NCBI GenBank assembly: GCA_018376135.1 | Contig: JAHABX010000008.1 | Span: 55,720 to 119,719, forward strand | Length of the DNA: 64,000 nt | Direction of reading: 5' to 3' | Origin: Clostridiales bacterium | GTDB lineage: Bacteria; Bacillota; Clostridia; Lachnospirales; Lachnospiraceae | In this document: piece after piece, positions 16,958-26,549 of the stretch | Numbering within the stretch: position 1 is the first letter of the stretch | Layout: each line of letters begins with the position of its first letter | Notes under the pieces: generated by a model | Databases searched by the model: none | What the model was told of the DNA's origin: nothing | Seen by the model: only the letters and a program-made list of their open reading frames with translations | Made by a program: the position numbers and the translations under genes

Positions 16958-18529
16958 ATGGATAAGATTGCCATATATCTCCGTCTTTCCTCAGAGGATT
17001 CGGAGGATAAGGATGAGAGCGGCAGTATCAGCAGCCAGCGTGATTTGATTATGGACTACATACAGCAGGATTCCGGGCTTTTGGCAATGGAGATTGCAGA
17101 GTTTTGTGATGACGGCTGTTCAGGAACCAGTATGGACAGACCGGGTATGGAGAAGCTTTTAAAGGAGGTGAAAGAAAACCGGATCAAGTGTGTGATCGTC
17201 AAGGATATGTCCCGCTTTTCCAGAGATTATATTGAACTTGGAACTTATATGAACCGGATATTCCCTTTTATGGGTATTCGTTTCATCGCCATTAATGACC
17301 ATTATGACAGTAAAGAGCAAAAGGGCAGTACCATAGAGATTGATACTGCATTTCAGACCTTATTGTATGATCTGTACAGCAAGGATGTGTCTGTTAAGGT
17401 AAAAGCTGCTTTTGAAAATAAGTGTGTAAATGGGGAGTATGTATGCGGACAGGTTCCTTTTGGCTATGAGAAAAGCCGGGAGAAGAAAAATGCAGTAGTA
17501 GTCAGTGAAAAAGAAGCAGAGGTTGTCCGTTACATTTTTGCCCTTGCCCTTGAGGGAAACGGAAGTACGCAGATAGCGAGGATCCTGAACGGAAAACAGA
17601 TTCCAACCAGAATGCAGATGCGTTTCCCGGGGAGAGCAGAAAAGAGCGGGCGGATACCGGCGTGGAGCAGTACTTCCGTCAGGGATATTCTGAATAACCG
17701 TTTTTATCTTGGGGAAATGGCATACGGCAAGAGCAGAAGGCGGCATGTGGGCAGCAAAAACGGCATTGCGATCCCAAAGGATCAGTGGAAGGTGATAGAG
17801 AATCATCACGAACCGCTGATCACGCCGGAGGTTTATAAAAAGGTGTGCAGCTTTGGCGCAGAGCGTTCCACGAAACGAAAGAGAGAAAAGAATGCGTTGG
17901 TGGGAAAGCTCTTCTGCGGCGGCTGCGGGTATTCCATGAGTTATAAGCCTCTTCGGGAAAAGAATAAGTACCGCAGGTTTGAATGCCGGAAACACGCTGT
18001 ATTGCAGATATCCGGGTGCTGTACCTGTTTTTCTGCCGATCTGTTGGAGGAAATGGTGACTGCCATGCTGCACATAGAGCTGCTGCTGCGCGGCAGTGCC
18101 GTAAGGCAGAAGGAAGGTCTTGTATCCTTTCGGAAGTCCTGCATGAAGAGACTGGAAAGGAAAGCGGCAGACTGCCGGTACAGACAGAAACAGCTGCAGG
18201 CAGAAAAGGATGACCTGTATGAGCGCTATGCACTGGGTGAGGTAAGCCTGATCGCATACAAAGCACAGGCAGACAGCCTGACAGAGCAGATTTCGCGCTT
18301 TTCGGCTGATGAGGATGGATTTCGGTCAGAGCTTGCGGCTGTTCAGGAGGAATACCGTAAAACAGAAGAAGATATGAAGCAGATCATACGATATGCCCAT
18401 CTGGAGACACTGACGCAGGAGATGGTTGATACATTTGTCAAAAAGATTCATGTTTATAAGAACAGGAAAGTGGAAATTGAATGGAGCTTCAGCGATGACA
18501 GGGGGCAGAGTCCGGCTGATCTGACCTGA
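16958..18529 (+). CDS. Large serine recombinase 3
   Basis: 523 residues. Catalytic domain with IAIYLRLSSEDSEDKDES (nucleophilic Ser), DDGCSGTSMDRPGM and VKDMSRFSRDYIELG; Recombinase domain; zinc ribbon LFCGGCGYSMSYKP...FECRKH...GCC (about 300-345); C-terminal coiled coil (about 365-480). It starts 3 bases after recombinase 2 with GGAGCGGTAGGGC upstream. No terminator is apparent after it. It belongs to the family that includes TnpX and phage integrases; the target site is unknown. Confidence 0.92.
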   Translation: MDKIAIYLRLSSEDSEDKDESGSISSQRDLIMDYIQQDSGLLAMEIAEFCDDGCSGTSMDRPGMEKLLKEVKENRIKCVIVKDMSRFSRDYIELGTYMNRIFPFMGIRFIAINDHYDSKEQKGSTIEIDTAFQTLLYDLYSKDVSVKVKAAFENKCVNGEYVCGQVPFGYEKSREKKNAVVVSEKEAEVVRYIFALALEGNGSTQIARILNGKQIPTRMQMRFPGRAEKSGRIPAWSSTSVRDILNNRFYLGEMAYGKSRRRHVGSKNGIAIPKDQWKVIENHHEPLITPEVYKKVCSFGAERSTKRKREKNALVGKLFCGGCGYSMSYKPLREKNKYRRFECRKHAVLQISGCCTCFSADLLEEMVTAMLHIELLLRGSAVRQKEGLVSFRKSCMKRLERKAADCRYRQKQLQAEKDDLYERYALGEVSLIAYKAQADSLTEQISRFSADEDGFRSELAAVQEEYRKTEEDMKQIIRYAHLETLTQEMVDTFVKKIHVYKNRKVEIEWSFSDDRGQSPADLT

Positions 18530-18733
18530 CACTAACTTGCCATAAGCGGGGTATGGTCTTTTGGATCTGTATGGCAGCTTTCAGGCAATGAGAGGATTTC
18601 CCGGTGCCCGATAAAGAATTCACATTTTTTTCAAACATTTTCTAAAGTTCATTTTAGGTTTCCTGTGTATGCTGTAAAAGCAGAGAGGGAGAGTCCCGTA
18701 TCTGAAAAATGACAGAGAAGCCGGAGGAAAGAT

Positions 18734-20293
18734 GTGAAGAAAATAGTGAACAGGAAAATCATGCTGCCGATAGCGGCAGTTCTTACTCTGCTGACAGGCT
18801 GCCTTGCATTCTATGTGCACAGCCGCCAGCAGGCGAGAGCGGTTATGCAGGAAAATATGAATCAGGTGGAGACTGTACAGGTTACGAAACAGAATCTGAT
18901 CGATTCCATCAGTGTGACCGGAACGATCAAGAGTGCGGACGAGAGAGAGGTCCAGTCCATAGCGAAGGATGTGGAAGTGCTGGAGGTCCGCTATAAAGTG
19001 GGCGATTACGTCAACGAAGGAGATGTGGTCGTGGTGTTGGATTCCAGCGAACTGGAGCGCAGTCTGACGGAGGCGCAGAACAGCCAGGCGCTGAGCCAGT
19101 ACAAGGAGAACAAGTCCATCGAGACAGCGACAGAGGATTATAATGAGGCGGTTGAGGACGGAACCGATGAGTACCAGTCGGCACAGGAAAAGGCTGCCGA
19201 TGCAAAGGAAGCATTACAGGAGGCGGAGGATGAGCTGGCCGGAGCGGCTTCCCGTCTGAAACGGCGTGAGGAAAGCCTGAATGAAGCAAACAGTGCCCAG
19301 GAGGCGGCTGCGGCGGTTCTGAACGGACTGGCGGAAACAGATGAAGGCTATAAGGATGCCAAAGACGCTTATGAGGCAGCAGCTATTGCCGCACAGGAAG
19401 CACAGAGTTCTTATACAGAAGCACATCAGGCATATAACACGGCTGCAGAAGCGGAAGAAAAGGCAGTGGAAACCTATGAAAGTGCAGTAGACCAGCTGGA
19501 GACGGCAGAGAAGAACAATGACCGGAATATTTCCAGTGCAGAGGATAATCTGGAGCAGGTACAAAAAGAGCATGAGTATTCCAACGACAGCGGAGAGCAG
19601 ACCATCGAGAATTATCAGGATCAGATTGAAAGCTGTACGGTGACAGCTCCTGTTTCTGGTATTATCACAGCCATGAATGTGGATGCGGGGGATACCTATA
19701 TGGGAGAAGGCAATGTGCTGTTCAGTGTTGCGGATGAGAAAAACTTTATTGTGTCGGCAAGTGTGGATGAGTACGATATCAGCAGCATTGACAAAGACAT
19801 GGAGGCAGCAGTGATCGTGGAAGCCCTGGGTGATGAGGAGCTTCCGGCTACCGTATCCTTCGTGTCACCATCCGCTGATGAGTCCAATATGGGAAGCTCT
19901 TCTTATTCCATAGAGATTGCTCTGGATGATGAGAATACGGATCTGCGTATCGGCATGACTGCAAAAGCCAGCATTATCCTGAACGCAGTCTATGACGTAC
20001 TGACCGTACCCTATGACTGCGTGGAGACCGATGAGGACGGTAATTCTGTGCTCTATATAGACAAGGATGGGGAGAAGACTCCGGTCCAGGTAGAAGTAGG
20101 TATGGAGAGCGATTATTATGTGGAGGTATCAGGAGAAGGACTGGATGAAACTACCATGATCTATTATACGAATCCTATGACCCAAAGCAATGGTACGTCA
20201 GGGAATGATGAAAGCACTATGACGGTGACAATGCCTGGTATGATGGGCGGAGGAGCTCCCTCCGGCGGCGGACGTCCCGGCGGTGGATTCTAG
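18734..20293 (+). CDS. Efflux adaptor protein (HlyD/MacA-like membrane fusion protein)
   Basis: 519 residues from GTG 18734 (GGAGGAAA upstream). One N-terminal membrane helix (about 9-27), a first half-lipoyl segment (KDVEVLEVRYKVGDYVNEGDVVVVLD), a long Ala/Glu-rich coiled-coil hairpin (about 105-290), the second half-lipoyl segment (CTVTAPVSGIITAMNVDAGD), a beta-barrel domain and a flexible Gly/Met-rich tail (GMMGGGAPSGGGRPGGGF). It links the MacB-type transporter encoded next; in Gram-positives it would act without TolC. Substrate unknown; antimicrobial peptide or drug export is the usual role. The next gene follows 9 bases later. Confidence 0.88.
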   Translation: MKKIVNRKIMLPIAAVLTLLTGCLAFYVHSRQQARAVMQENMNQVETVQVTKQNLIDSISVTGTIKSADEREVQSIAKDVEVLEVRYKVGDYVNEGDVVVVLDSSELERSLTEAQNSQALSQYKENKSIETATEDYNEAVEDGTDEYQSAQEKAADAKEALQEAEDELAGAASRLKRREESLNEANSAQEAAAAVLNGLAETDEGYKDAKDAYEAAAIAAQEAQSSYTEAHQAYNTAAEAEEKAVETYESAVDQLETAEKNNDRNISSAEDNLEQVQKEHEYSNDSGEQTIENYQDQIESCTVTAPVSGIITAMNVDAGDTYMGEGNVLFSVADEKNFIVSASVDEYDISSIDKDMEAAVIVEALGDEELPATVSFVSPSADESNMGSSSYSIEIALDDENTDLRIGMTAKASIILNAVYDVLTVPYDCVETDEDGNSVLYIDKDGEKTPVQVEVGMESDYYVEVSGEGLDETTMIYYTNPMTQSNGTSGNDESTMTVTMPGMMGGGAPSGGGRPGGGF

Positions 20294-20302
20294 GAGGCGT
20301 AT

Positions 20303-21016
20303 ATGAAGACAGAAACAGGTAAAACGATCATTGACCTTAACGGGATTATAAAACGCTTCTATATTGGAGAACCCAATGAGCTGGAGATTCTGCATGGGAT
20401 CGATCTTCGGGTGCAGGAAGGGGAATTTGTCTCCATTGTAGGAGAATCCGGTTCGGGAAAGACAACCATGATGAATATCATCGGAATTCTGGACCGTCCC
20501 ACTGAAGGAGGATATATTCTTGACGGTGTGGATGTGGCCAGGGCAAAGGATAAGGAGCTGTCACAGATCCGAAATCAGAAGATCGGCTTTGTATTTCAGA
20601 CCTACAATCTGATCAGCCGCACCAGTGCGCTGAAAAATGTGGAGCTTCCCATGCTCTACAGTGGAATTGGAAAAAGAGAACGACAGGAAAGAGCCAGAGA
20701 GCTTCTGGAAATGGTAGGGATGGGAGGACGCATCAGCCACAATCCGGATGAGCTGTCGGGAGGTCAGAAGCAGAGGGTGGCAATTGCACGTGCCATGGCA
20801 AATGACCCCTCCATCATTCTCGCGGATGAACCTACCGGAGCGCTGGACTCCAAAACCGGGCGGAAGATCATGGATATCTTTCACAGACTGAATCATGAGC
20901 AGGGAAAGACGATCGTACTGATCACTCACTCCCAGGAGCTTGCGGAGGAGACGGAGCGGATCGTGACACTGAAGGATGGTCAGATCATCGGAGAAAGGAG
21001 CGGAAGCGGATGCTGA
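20303..21016 (+). CDS. ABC transporter ATP-binding protein (MacB/LolD type)
   Basis: 237 residues. Walker A GESGSGKTT, Q-loop VFQTYNLI, signature LSGGQKQRVAIARA, Walker B IILADEPTGALD, and the switch His in LITHSQE. The sequence is that of the MacB/LolD family of ATPases that drive mechanotransmission permeases. GGAGG lies 8 bases before ATG 20303. It overlaps the permease gene by 7 bases. It energises the adaptor-permease complex in the inner face of the membrane. Confidence 0.93.
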   Translation: MKTETGKTIIDLNGIIKRFYIGEPNELEILHGIDLRVQEGEFVSIVGESGSGKTTMMNIIGILDRPTEGGYILDGVDVARAKDKELSQIRNQKIGFVFQTYNLISRTSALKNVELPMLYSGIGKRERQERARELLEMVGMGGRISHNPDELSGGQKQRVAIARAMANDPSIILADEPTGALDSKTGRKIMDIFHRLNHEQGKTIVLITHSQELAEETERIVTLKDGQIIGERSGSGC

Positions 21017-22302
21017 TTATGGAAAATATTCTGCTGGCGCTGAACGGGCTGCGTGCCAATAAGATGCGTTCCCTTTTGACCATGCTTGGAATCATCATCG
21101 GCATTGCGTCTGTGATCGCCATAATGACCCTGGGAGATTCGATCAGCAGCTCAGTGACTACGACGATGTCTTCCATGGGAGCCAATAATGTGACGGTCGG
21201 TCTTCAGCAGAAAAGCACCACAGAGGAGACGACGCAGAGCGGCATGACCTTCTCCATGGGTCCCCGTATGACCCAGATGTCAGAAGAGGATTATGTGACG
21301 GAGGACATGATCGCGGATCTTGGAGAGCGCTATGAGGACCGTATTCTTGGTTTTTCTCTTGCGGAAAGCATCGGAAGCGGAACTGCCCAGAAGGGGGATC
21401 TGTATGCCTATGTGAATGCAGTGGGCGGGAATACAGACAATATTGAGAATGAAGAGCTTACGATCCTTGCGGGAAGGACGTTCAGTGACCGGGATCAGAG
21501 TGAGGGCAGGAAGGTAGTTCTGGTATCTGATCTTCTGGTTGATAATATGTTTGAAGGAGACAACATGCAGGCGATAGGCCAGACCATAGATGTGTTGTTT
21601 TCGGACCGGTATTATACGTATACCATTGTAGGTGTTTACGAATATGAAGAGTCTGCAGGTTCGTTTTCCAGCAGTTCTTCTGAGGATACAGAGACGACTC
21701 TTTATATGCCGCTTCTGGCAGCCCGGAATCAGACCCATAATACTTCCGGATACAGTCAGTTCACGATCCTGAGCGCAAGTGGTGTGGATGCAGAGGAGTT
21801 CTGTACAGAAATAGAGAACTATATGAACGCCCGTTATTACGGGAATAATGAAAGCTTTGAGATCGGAGCCATGAGTATGTCCTCCGTAATTGAAAGCATG
21901 ACGGAAATGCTGTCCACCATATCGCTGGCGATTGCGGCAATTGCAGCCATATCTCTTCTGGTAGGCGGAATTGGCGTCATGAATATTATGCTGGTATCCA
22001 TTACGGAACGGACCAGAGAGATCGGTACGAGAAAGGCACTGGGAGCTACCAACGGTTCCATCCGGCTGCAGTTCATTATGGAAGCGATCGTACTGTGCGT
22101 ACTGGGCGGTGTGATCGGAATCCTGCTGGGCATCGGCATAGCGGCGGTGGCAACGGATATGATGGGATATTCTGTCAGCCCGTCGGTTACCGGAATCGTG
22201 CTCTCTGTCAGCTTTTCTGTTTTCATCGGAGTGTTCTTCGGATATTACCCGGCAAACAAAGCGGCAAAGCTGAATCCTATAGAGGCGCTCCGGTATGAAT
22301 AA
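21010..22302 (+). CDS. ABC transporter permease (MacB/FtsX type)
   Basis: 430 residues. First membrane helix at about 18-40 (MLGIIIGIASVIAIMTLG), a large extracellular MacB-like domain (about 45-300) and three C-terminal helices with the FtsX block TREIGTRKALGATNGSI. It overlaps the ATPase gene and completes a MacA-MacB-like tripartite exporter lacking an outer-membrane part. The two-component genes 71 bases downstream probably sense the exported or toxic compound. Substrate unknown. Confidence 0.92.
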   Translation: MLIMENILLALNGLRANKMRSLLTMLGIIIGIASVIAIMTLGDSISSSVTTTMSSMGANNVTVGLQQKSTTEETTQSGMTFSMGPRMTQMSEEDYVTEDMIADLGERYEDRILGFSLAESIGSGTAQKGDLYAYVNAVGGNTDNIENEELTILAGRTFSDRDQSEGRKVVLVSDLLVDNMFEGDNMQAIGQTIDVLFSDRYYTYTIVGVYEYEESAGSFSSSSSEDTETTLYMPLLAARNQTHNTSGYSQFTILSASGVDAEEFCTEIENYMNARYYGNNESFEIGAMSMSSVIESMTEMLSTISLAIAAIAAISLLVGGIGVMNIMLVSITERTREIGTRKALGATNGSIRLQFIMEAIVLCVLGGVIGILLGIGIAAVATDMMGYSVSPSVTGIVLSVSFSVFIGVFFGYYPANKAAKLNPIEALRYE

Positions 22303-22372
22303 AAAATAGAGATACCATACGGGATGAAAATCTGTTAATATAGAGAACAGAAAAGGACAGGAGGAAGCAGGT

Positions 22373-23044
22373 ATGAAGCTGTTGCTGGCAGAGGATGAAA
22401 GATCCCTTTCAAGGGCACTGACTGCAATTCTGGAGAAGAATCATTATTCCGTGGATGCGGTATATGACGGACAGACAGCGCTGGAGTATCTGACGCTGGG
22501 AGGATATGACGGTGCGGTGCTGGATATTATGATGCCGAAGATGGACGGGATCACGGTCCTTAAAAAGGTGCGGAGTATGGGGAATTATATCCCCATACTG
22601 ATGCTTACGGCAAAGTCGGAGGTCGATGATAAGGTGGAGGGGCTGGACAGCGGTGCAAATGACTATCTGACCAAGCCTTTTCATACAAGCGAGCTGCTTG
22701 CCAGGATACGTGCCATGACACGTGTACAGACTCAGCCGGATACCCGTCTGAGAATGGGCAATCTTGTGCTGGATCAGGCAAGCTTTGAGCTTTCTTCTGA
22801 GACGGGCAGCTTCCGTCTGGCCAAAAAAGAGTTCCTGATGATGGAGATTTTGATGTCCAATCCCAACCGCCTGATTTCCACAGAGCAGTTTATGGAGAAA
22901 ATATGGAGCTTTGAGAGCGATGTGGGGATTCAGGTAGTCTGGGTCTATATTTCTTATCTGAGGAAAAAGCTGGCGGCGCTTCATGCAGATGTGCAGATCG
23001 TGGTTGCGAGAAATGCAGGATATATGCTGAAGGAGGCCAGATGA
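22373..23044 (+). CDS. Response regulator, OmpR/PhoB family
   Basis: 223 residues. The receiver domain shows the acidic pair (LLAEDE), phospho-acceptor Asp in AVLDIMMPKMDG (about residue 51), Thr in MLTAKS and Lys in LTKPFH. The C-terminal winged helix (about 130-220) has the SETGSFRLAKKEFLMMEIL and VWVYISYLRKKL blocks. ATG 22373 follows AGGAGGAAGCAGGT. It overlaps the kinase gene by 4 bases. Probably controls the efflux operon just upstream, as such cassettes often do; the DNA target is not evident. Confidence 0.93.
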   Translation: MKLLLAEDERSLSRALTAILEKNHYSVDAVYDGQTALEYLTLGGYDGAVLDIMMPKMDGITVLKKVRSMGNYIPILMLTAKSEVDDKVEGLDSGANDYLTKPFHTSELLARIRAMTRVQTQPDTRLRMGNLVLDQASFELSSETGSFRLAKKEFLMMEILMSNPNRLISTEQFMEKIWSFESDVGIQVVWVYISYLRKKLAALHADVQIVVARNAGYMLKEAR

Positions 23045-24285
23045 TACGAAAGCTTCGTAAAAGATTTATTTTGCTGACAGTCGGCTCTCTTTTTCTGGTG
23101 CTGGCGGTGACGATGGGAATCGCCAATCTGCTGAATTATAAAAATATAGTCAGCAGGGCAGATGCCCTGCTTTCCGTGCTGACGGAAAATAACGGCTCCT
23201 TCCCTGCGATAGTGCTGCCTGCAGTTCCTGTGGAGGGGGAAGCAGAGGAAGAATTTGACCATCGGAGATTTTCTCCGGAGACGCCGTTTGAGTCCCGGTT
23301 CTTCTATGCTTTTCTCAATGAAGACGGGGAACTGACCACCAGCAATACCGGAAGGATCGCCGCCATTGATACAGACACGGCGATGGAGTATGCAAGACAG
23401 GTATGGGAAGGGGAAAGCTCCCGTGGTTTTATGAAGCAGTACCGCTATATGAAAGCTCCTTCAGAGGAGGGAACGCTGATCGTATTTCTGGACTGCAGCA
23501 GGGATCTTCAGGCAGTGCACAATTTTATGAGAAATGGATTTGGAGTGGCTGTTCTGATTCTTCTGGCAGTATTTCTGCTGGTCTATCTCCTGTCCGGCCG
23601 TATGGTGAAGCCGGTCCTGGAGGGATATGAGAAGCAGAAGCAGTTCATCACCGATGCAGGTCATGAGCTGAAAACGCCCCTTGCGATCATTGATGCGGAC
23701 ACGGATGTGCTGGAAATGGAGATCGGGGAGAATGAATGGCTGGAGGATATCCGCAGACAGACCGGGAGACTGGCAGTTCTGACCCGGGATCTGATCTATC
23801 TTGCAAGGATGGAAGAGGAGGATTCGCATCTTCAGATGGTGGATCTGCCCTTTTCGGATATTGTGGAGGAGACGGCGCAGTCCTTTCAGTCGCTTGCGGT
23901 TGCCCAGCAGAAGAGCTTTATAGTTCAGATCCAGCCCATGCTCATGGTGCACGGAGATGAAAAGGCGCTGCGGCAGCTGATATCTATTCTGCTGGACAAT
24001 GCGCTGAAATATTCCGGAGACAGCGGAAATATTCGCCTGAGGCTGGAAAAGCAGGGGAAGAGCGTGAAGCTGTCGGTATCTAATACAACGGAAGAACCGA
24101 TAGAAAAGGAAAGTCTGTCTCATCTTTTTGACCGGTTTTACAGGGGGGACAAGTCCCGTAATTCCGACAAGAGCGGATACGGAATCGGACTTTCCATCGC
24201 AAAAGCGGTGGTGGAATCCCACAAAGGAGAGATCTGTGCATCCACAGCAGACGGGCATTCTCTGATGATCACAGCAGTTCTGTAA
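23041..24285 (+). CDS. Sensor histidine kinase
   Basis: 414 residues. Two membrane helices (about 12-30 and 166-186) enclose an extracellular sensor of about 135 residues; then dimerisation/phospho-acceptor helix ITDAGHELKTPLAII with the His, N box DNALKYS, and G box SGYGIGLSIAK. No HAMP is obvious, only a short linker. It is coupled to the response regulator by a 4-base overlap. Ligand unknown; the neighbouring efflux system suggests sensing of a membrane-active compound. Confidence 0.93.
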   Translation: MIRKLRKRFILLTVGSLFLVLAVTMGIANLLNYKNIVSRADALLSVLTENNGSFPAIVLPAVPVEGEAEEEFDHRRFSPETPFESRFFYAFLNEDGELTTSNTGRIAAIDTDTAMEYARQVWEGESSRGFMKQYRYMKAPSEEGTLIVFLDCSRDLQAVHNFMRNGFGVAVLILLAVFLLVYLLSGRMVKPVLEGYEKQKQFITDAGHELKTPLAIIDADTDVLEMEIGENEWLEDIRRQTGRLAVLTRDLIYLARMEEEDSHLQMVDLPFSDIVEETAQSFQSLAVAQQKSFIVQIQPMLMVHGDEKALRQLISILLDNALKYSGDSGNIRLRLEKQGKSVKLSVSNTTEEPIEKESLSHLFDRFYRGDKSRNSDKSGYGIGLSIAKAVVESHKGEICASTADGHSLMITAVL

Positions 24286-24325
24286 CAGAGGAGGCAGTCG
24301 GTATGAACCGGCTGCCTCCCCTGTT
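24284..24325 (+). terminator. Hairpin after the histidine kinase gene
   Basis: AACAGAGGAGGCAG pairs with CTGCCTCCCCTGTT (one mismatch), with an inner CGG/CCG pair. The T-run (CCTTTTTT) comes about 9 bases after the stem, so termination strength is uncertain. Confidence 0.55.
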
Positions 24326-24366
24326 ATATGCGCCTTTTTTCATGTGTGCGCCGTCTAAAGATATCA

Positions 24367-24394
24367 TTGACATCCATAAGAAACGTGCTAAAAT
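24367..24394 (+). promoter_or_regulatory. Promoter of the citrate synthase-like operon
   Basis: TTGACA (24367-24372) and TAAAAT (24389-24394) at 16 bases, 47 bases before the start codon. The two GntR-type operators overlap and follow the -10 box. Confidence 0.7.
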
Positions 24395-24418
24395 GTATAC
24401 AAAATGGATTGTATACGA
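24393..24418 (+). promoter_or_regulatory. Paired GntR operators (GTATAC palindromes)
   Basis: ATGTATACAA (24393-24402) and TTGTATACGA (24409-24418) each match the NTNGTATACNA-like sites bound by FCD-type GntR repressors, and together form an 8-bp inverted repeat GTATACAA-N6-TTGTATAC. They cover the start of transcription, so binding should block initiation. The regulator encoded at 25851 is the obvious candidate. Confidence 0.6.
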
Positions 24419-24440
24419 TGATACAAATGAGGAGAGCATT

Positions 24441-25844
24441 ATGGATAAAAACAGAGCGGTTCATTTTGACCGGCATACCAACCTGCTGCAGCTGGAAGAG
24501 CATATGTATCCCCTGGTAGATGTGGAGCATCCGAATACGTTCAGGAATCTGTTTCCTTATACAGAGGTTCCGAAGATCGCATTCAACGACCGGATCGTAC
24601 CCCATCATATGCCGGAGGAGATATGGATCACAGATACGACCTTCCGGGACGGGCAGCAGTCCAGAGCACCCTATTCCACAGAGCAGATCGTGAAGATCTA
24701 TGATTATTTCCATAAGCTGGGCGGGCATAAGGGACTGATCCGTCAGTCTGAATTTTTCCTGTACAGCAAGAAGGACAGGGATGCAGTATATAAGTGTATG
24801 GAGAAGGGCTATAAGTTCCCGGAGGTGACCAGCTGGATCCGTGCCAACAAGGATGATTTCCAGCTTGTCAAGGAACTGGGCATGAAGGAGACCGGGATAC
24901 TGGTAAGCTGTTCTGATTACCATATTTTCTATAAGATGAAGATGAGCAGACGGGAAGCCATGCAGCACTATCTGAATATTGTGCGCGAGTGTCTGGAGAT
25001 CGGGATCAGCCCCAGATGCCATCTGGAGGATATTACCAGAGCCGATATTTACGGCTATGTGATTCCGTTCTGTCTGGAACTGAAGAACATGATGGATTAT
25101 TACAATATTCCCATTAAGGTGCGCTGCTGCGATACCATGGGTTATGGTGTAAACTATCCGGGTGCAGTGATTCCCCGGTCTGTGCCGGGCATCATCTACG
25201 GTATTCAGGTGCATGCGGGCTTTTCCTCTGATCTGATCGAGTGGCACGGGCACAATGATTTCTATAAAGCAGTCAGCAATTCCACGACTGCATGGCTGTA
25301 CGGGGCTTCCGGTGTGAACTGTTCTCTGTTCGGAATCGGAGAGCGTACCGGCAATACGCCGCTGGAGGCGATGGTATTTGAGTATGCACAGCTCAGGGGA
25401 ACGCTGGACGGCATGGACACGACCGTTATCACAGAGCTGGCAGAATATTATGAGAAGGAGATCGGCTATCATATTCCTTCCAGAACTCCTTTTGTGGGCA
25501 GGAATTTCAATGTGACCAGAGCAGGCATCCATGCGGACGGTCTTTTGAAGAATGAAGAGATCTATAATATTTTTGATACAGGCAAATTCCTGAATCGTCC
25601 GGCACTGGTGTCTGTATCCAATACGTCCGGACTGGCGGGGATCGCACACTGGATCAATACGTATTTCCAGCTGAAGGATCATCATATGGTGGACAAGAAC
25701 TCAGAGCTGGTGCATATGGTGAAGGCATGGGTGGATCAGGAGTATGAGAGCGGACGGGTGACTGTTCTGACGGACGAGGAGCTTCTGAAGGTGATTCATG
25801 AGGCATGTGAGAAGACAGGAGTACAGATCGTACAGGAGGCATAG
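24441..25844 (+). CDS. HMGL-like acyltransferase, probable (Re)-citrate synthase
   Basis: 467 residues. The DRE-TIM signature is present (WITDTTFRDGQQSRAPYS), with metal-binding HGHND and the GERTGNTPLEAMV block typical of 2-isopropylmalate/homocitrate synthase relatives; GIHADGLLKNEEIYN follows. No LeuA C-terminal regulatory domain. Proteins like this are often given misleading names. Because the operon also encodes isocitrate dehydrogenase, the likely reaction is acetyl-CoA + oxaloacetate to citrate, by the Re-type enzyme known from Clostridium kluyveri. ATG 24441 has GAGGAG 6 bases upstream. The family is sure; the citrate reaction is an inference. Confidence 0.75.
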   Translation: MDKNRAVHFDRHTNLLQLEEHMYPLVDVEHPNTFRNLFPYTEVPKIAFNDRIVPHHMPEEIWITDTTFRDGQQSRAPYSTEQIVKIYDYFHKLGGHKGLIRQSEFFLYSKKDRDAVYKCMEKGYKFPEVTSWIRANKDDFQLVKELGMKETGILVSCSDYHIFYKMKMSRREAMQHYLNIVRECLEIGISPRCHLEDITRADIYGYVIPFCLELKNMMDYYNIPIKVRCCDTMGYGVNYPGAVIPRSVPGIIYGIQVHAGFSSDLIEWHGHNDFYKAVSNSTTAWLYGASGVNCSLFGIGERTGNTPLEAMVFEYAQLRGTLDGMDTTVITELAEYYEKEIGYHIPSRTPFVGRNFNVTRAGIHADGLLKNEEIYNIFDTGKFLNRPALVSVSNTSGLAGIAHWINTYFQLKDHHMVDKNSELVHMVKAWVDQEYESGRVTVLTDEELLKVIHEACEKTGVQIVQEA

Positions 25845-25850
25845 AAGAAA

Positions 25851-26549
25851 ATGAGTGACAGGCAGGGTCAGAGTGAGACCCGTGACAGATACTCCCTGAG
25901 AGGGCGGGTATATGAGTCCATCAGGGAGGATATACTGGGTGGACGCTACCATCAGAATACAGAGCTGAAAGAGGCTGCAATAGGAGCAGAGCTGGGTGTG
26001 AGCAGGACTCCTGTGCGGGAGGCGCTGCGTCAGCTGGAGCTGGAGGGACTGGTAAAGATCATTCCCAACCGGGGAGCCTATGTGAATATGATTACGGCAA
26101 AGGATGTGCAGGATATTTATGTGATCCGTTCCATGCTGGAGGGACTCTGTGCCAGATGGGCGACAGAATATATTACAAAGGAACAGCTGGAGGACCTGGA
26201 GGAGACCCTGTGTCTCTCGGAATACCATACCCACAAGGAGAATTATGAGAAGCTCTATGAACTGGACAGCCTGTTTCATGAGCAGTTGTACAGCGCTTCC
26301 AACAGCCGGATACTGAATCATGTGCTGTCAGATTTTCATGATTATGTGAAAAAGGTCAGAAAGGCTACCATAGCATCCGAGGGGAGGTCTGTCAGATCCA
26401 CAGAGGAGCACAGAGCGATCTTTGAGGCAGTTAAGACAAAGGACGCTGCTCTGGCGGAGGAACTGGCAAAGCAGCATGTGAAGAGGACGATTGAGAGCAT
26501 CCAGGTATATGGACTGGAAAAAATATATGATCAGGAGGAACTTTCTTAA
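25851..26549 (+). CDS. GntR-family transcriptional regulator (FadR/FCD subfamily)
   Basis: 232 residues. An N-terminal winged helix (about 10-75: RVYESIREDILGGRY, LGVSRTPVREALRQLELEGLV) and a helical FCD ligand domain (about 85-220; metal/ligand residues in LDSLFHEQLY and EEHRAIFEAV). Six bases separate it from the enzyme gene before it and its stop overlaps the icd start, so it is autoregulated within the operon. The GTATAC sites at 24393-24418 are the probable operators. The effector may be a carboxylate such as citrate; not shown. Confidence 0.88.
   Translation: MSDRQGQSETRDRYSLRGRVYESIREDILGGRYHQNTELKEAAIGAELGVSRTPVREALRQLELEGLVKIIPNRGAYVNMITAKDVQDIYVIRSMLEGLCARWATEYITKEQLEDLEETLCLSEYHTHKENYEKLYELDSLFHEQLYSASNSRILNHVLSDFHDYVKKVRKATIASEGRSVRSTEEHRAIFEAVKTKDAALAEELAKQHVKRTIESIQVYGLEKIYDQEELS

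Noticed and set aside
24303..24440. N-terminal extension of the citrate synthase-like protein starting at ATG 24303
   Set aside because: It would translate through the hairpin, promoter and operators. ATG 24441 has a proper ribosome binding site.
24324..25685. 453-codon minus-strand open frame
   Set aside because: It is the antisense shadow of the HMGL-like enzyme gene, without a ribosome binding site or any known domain.
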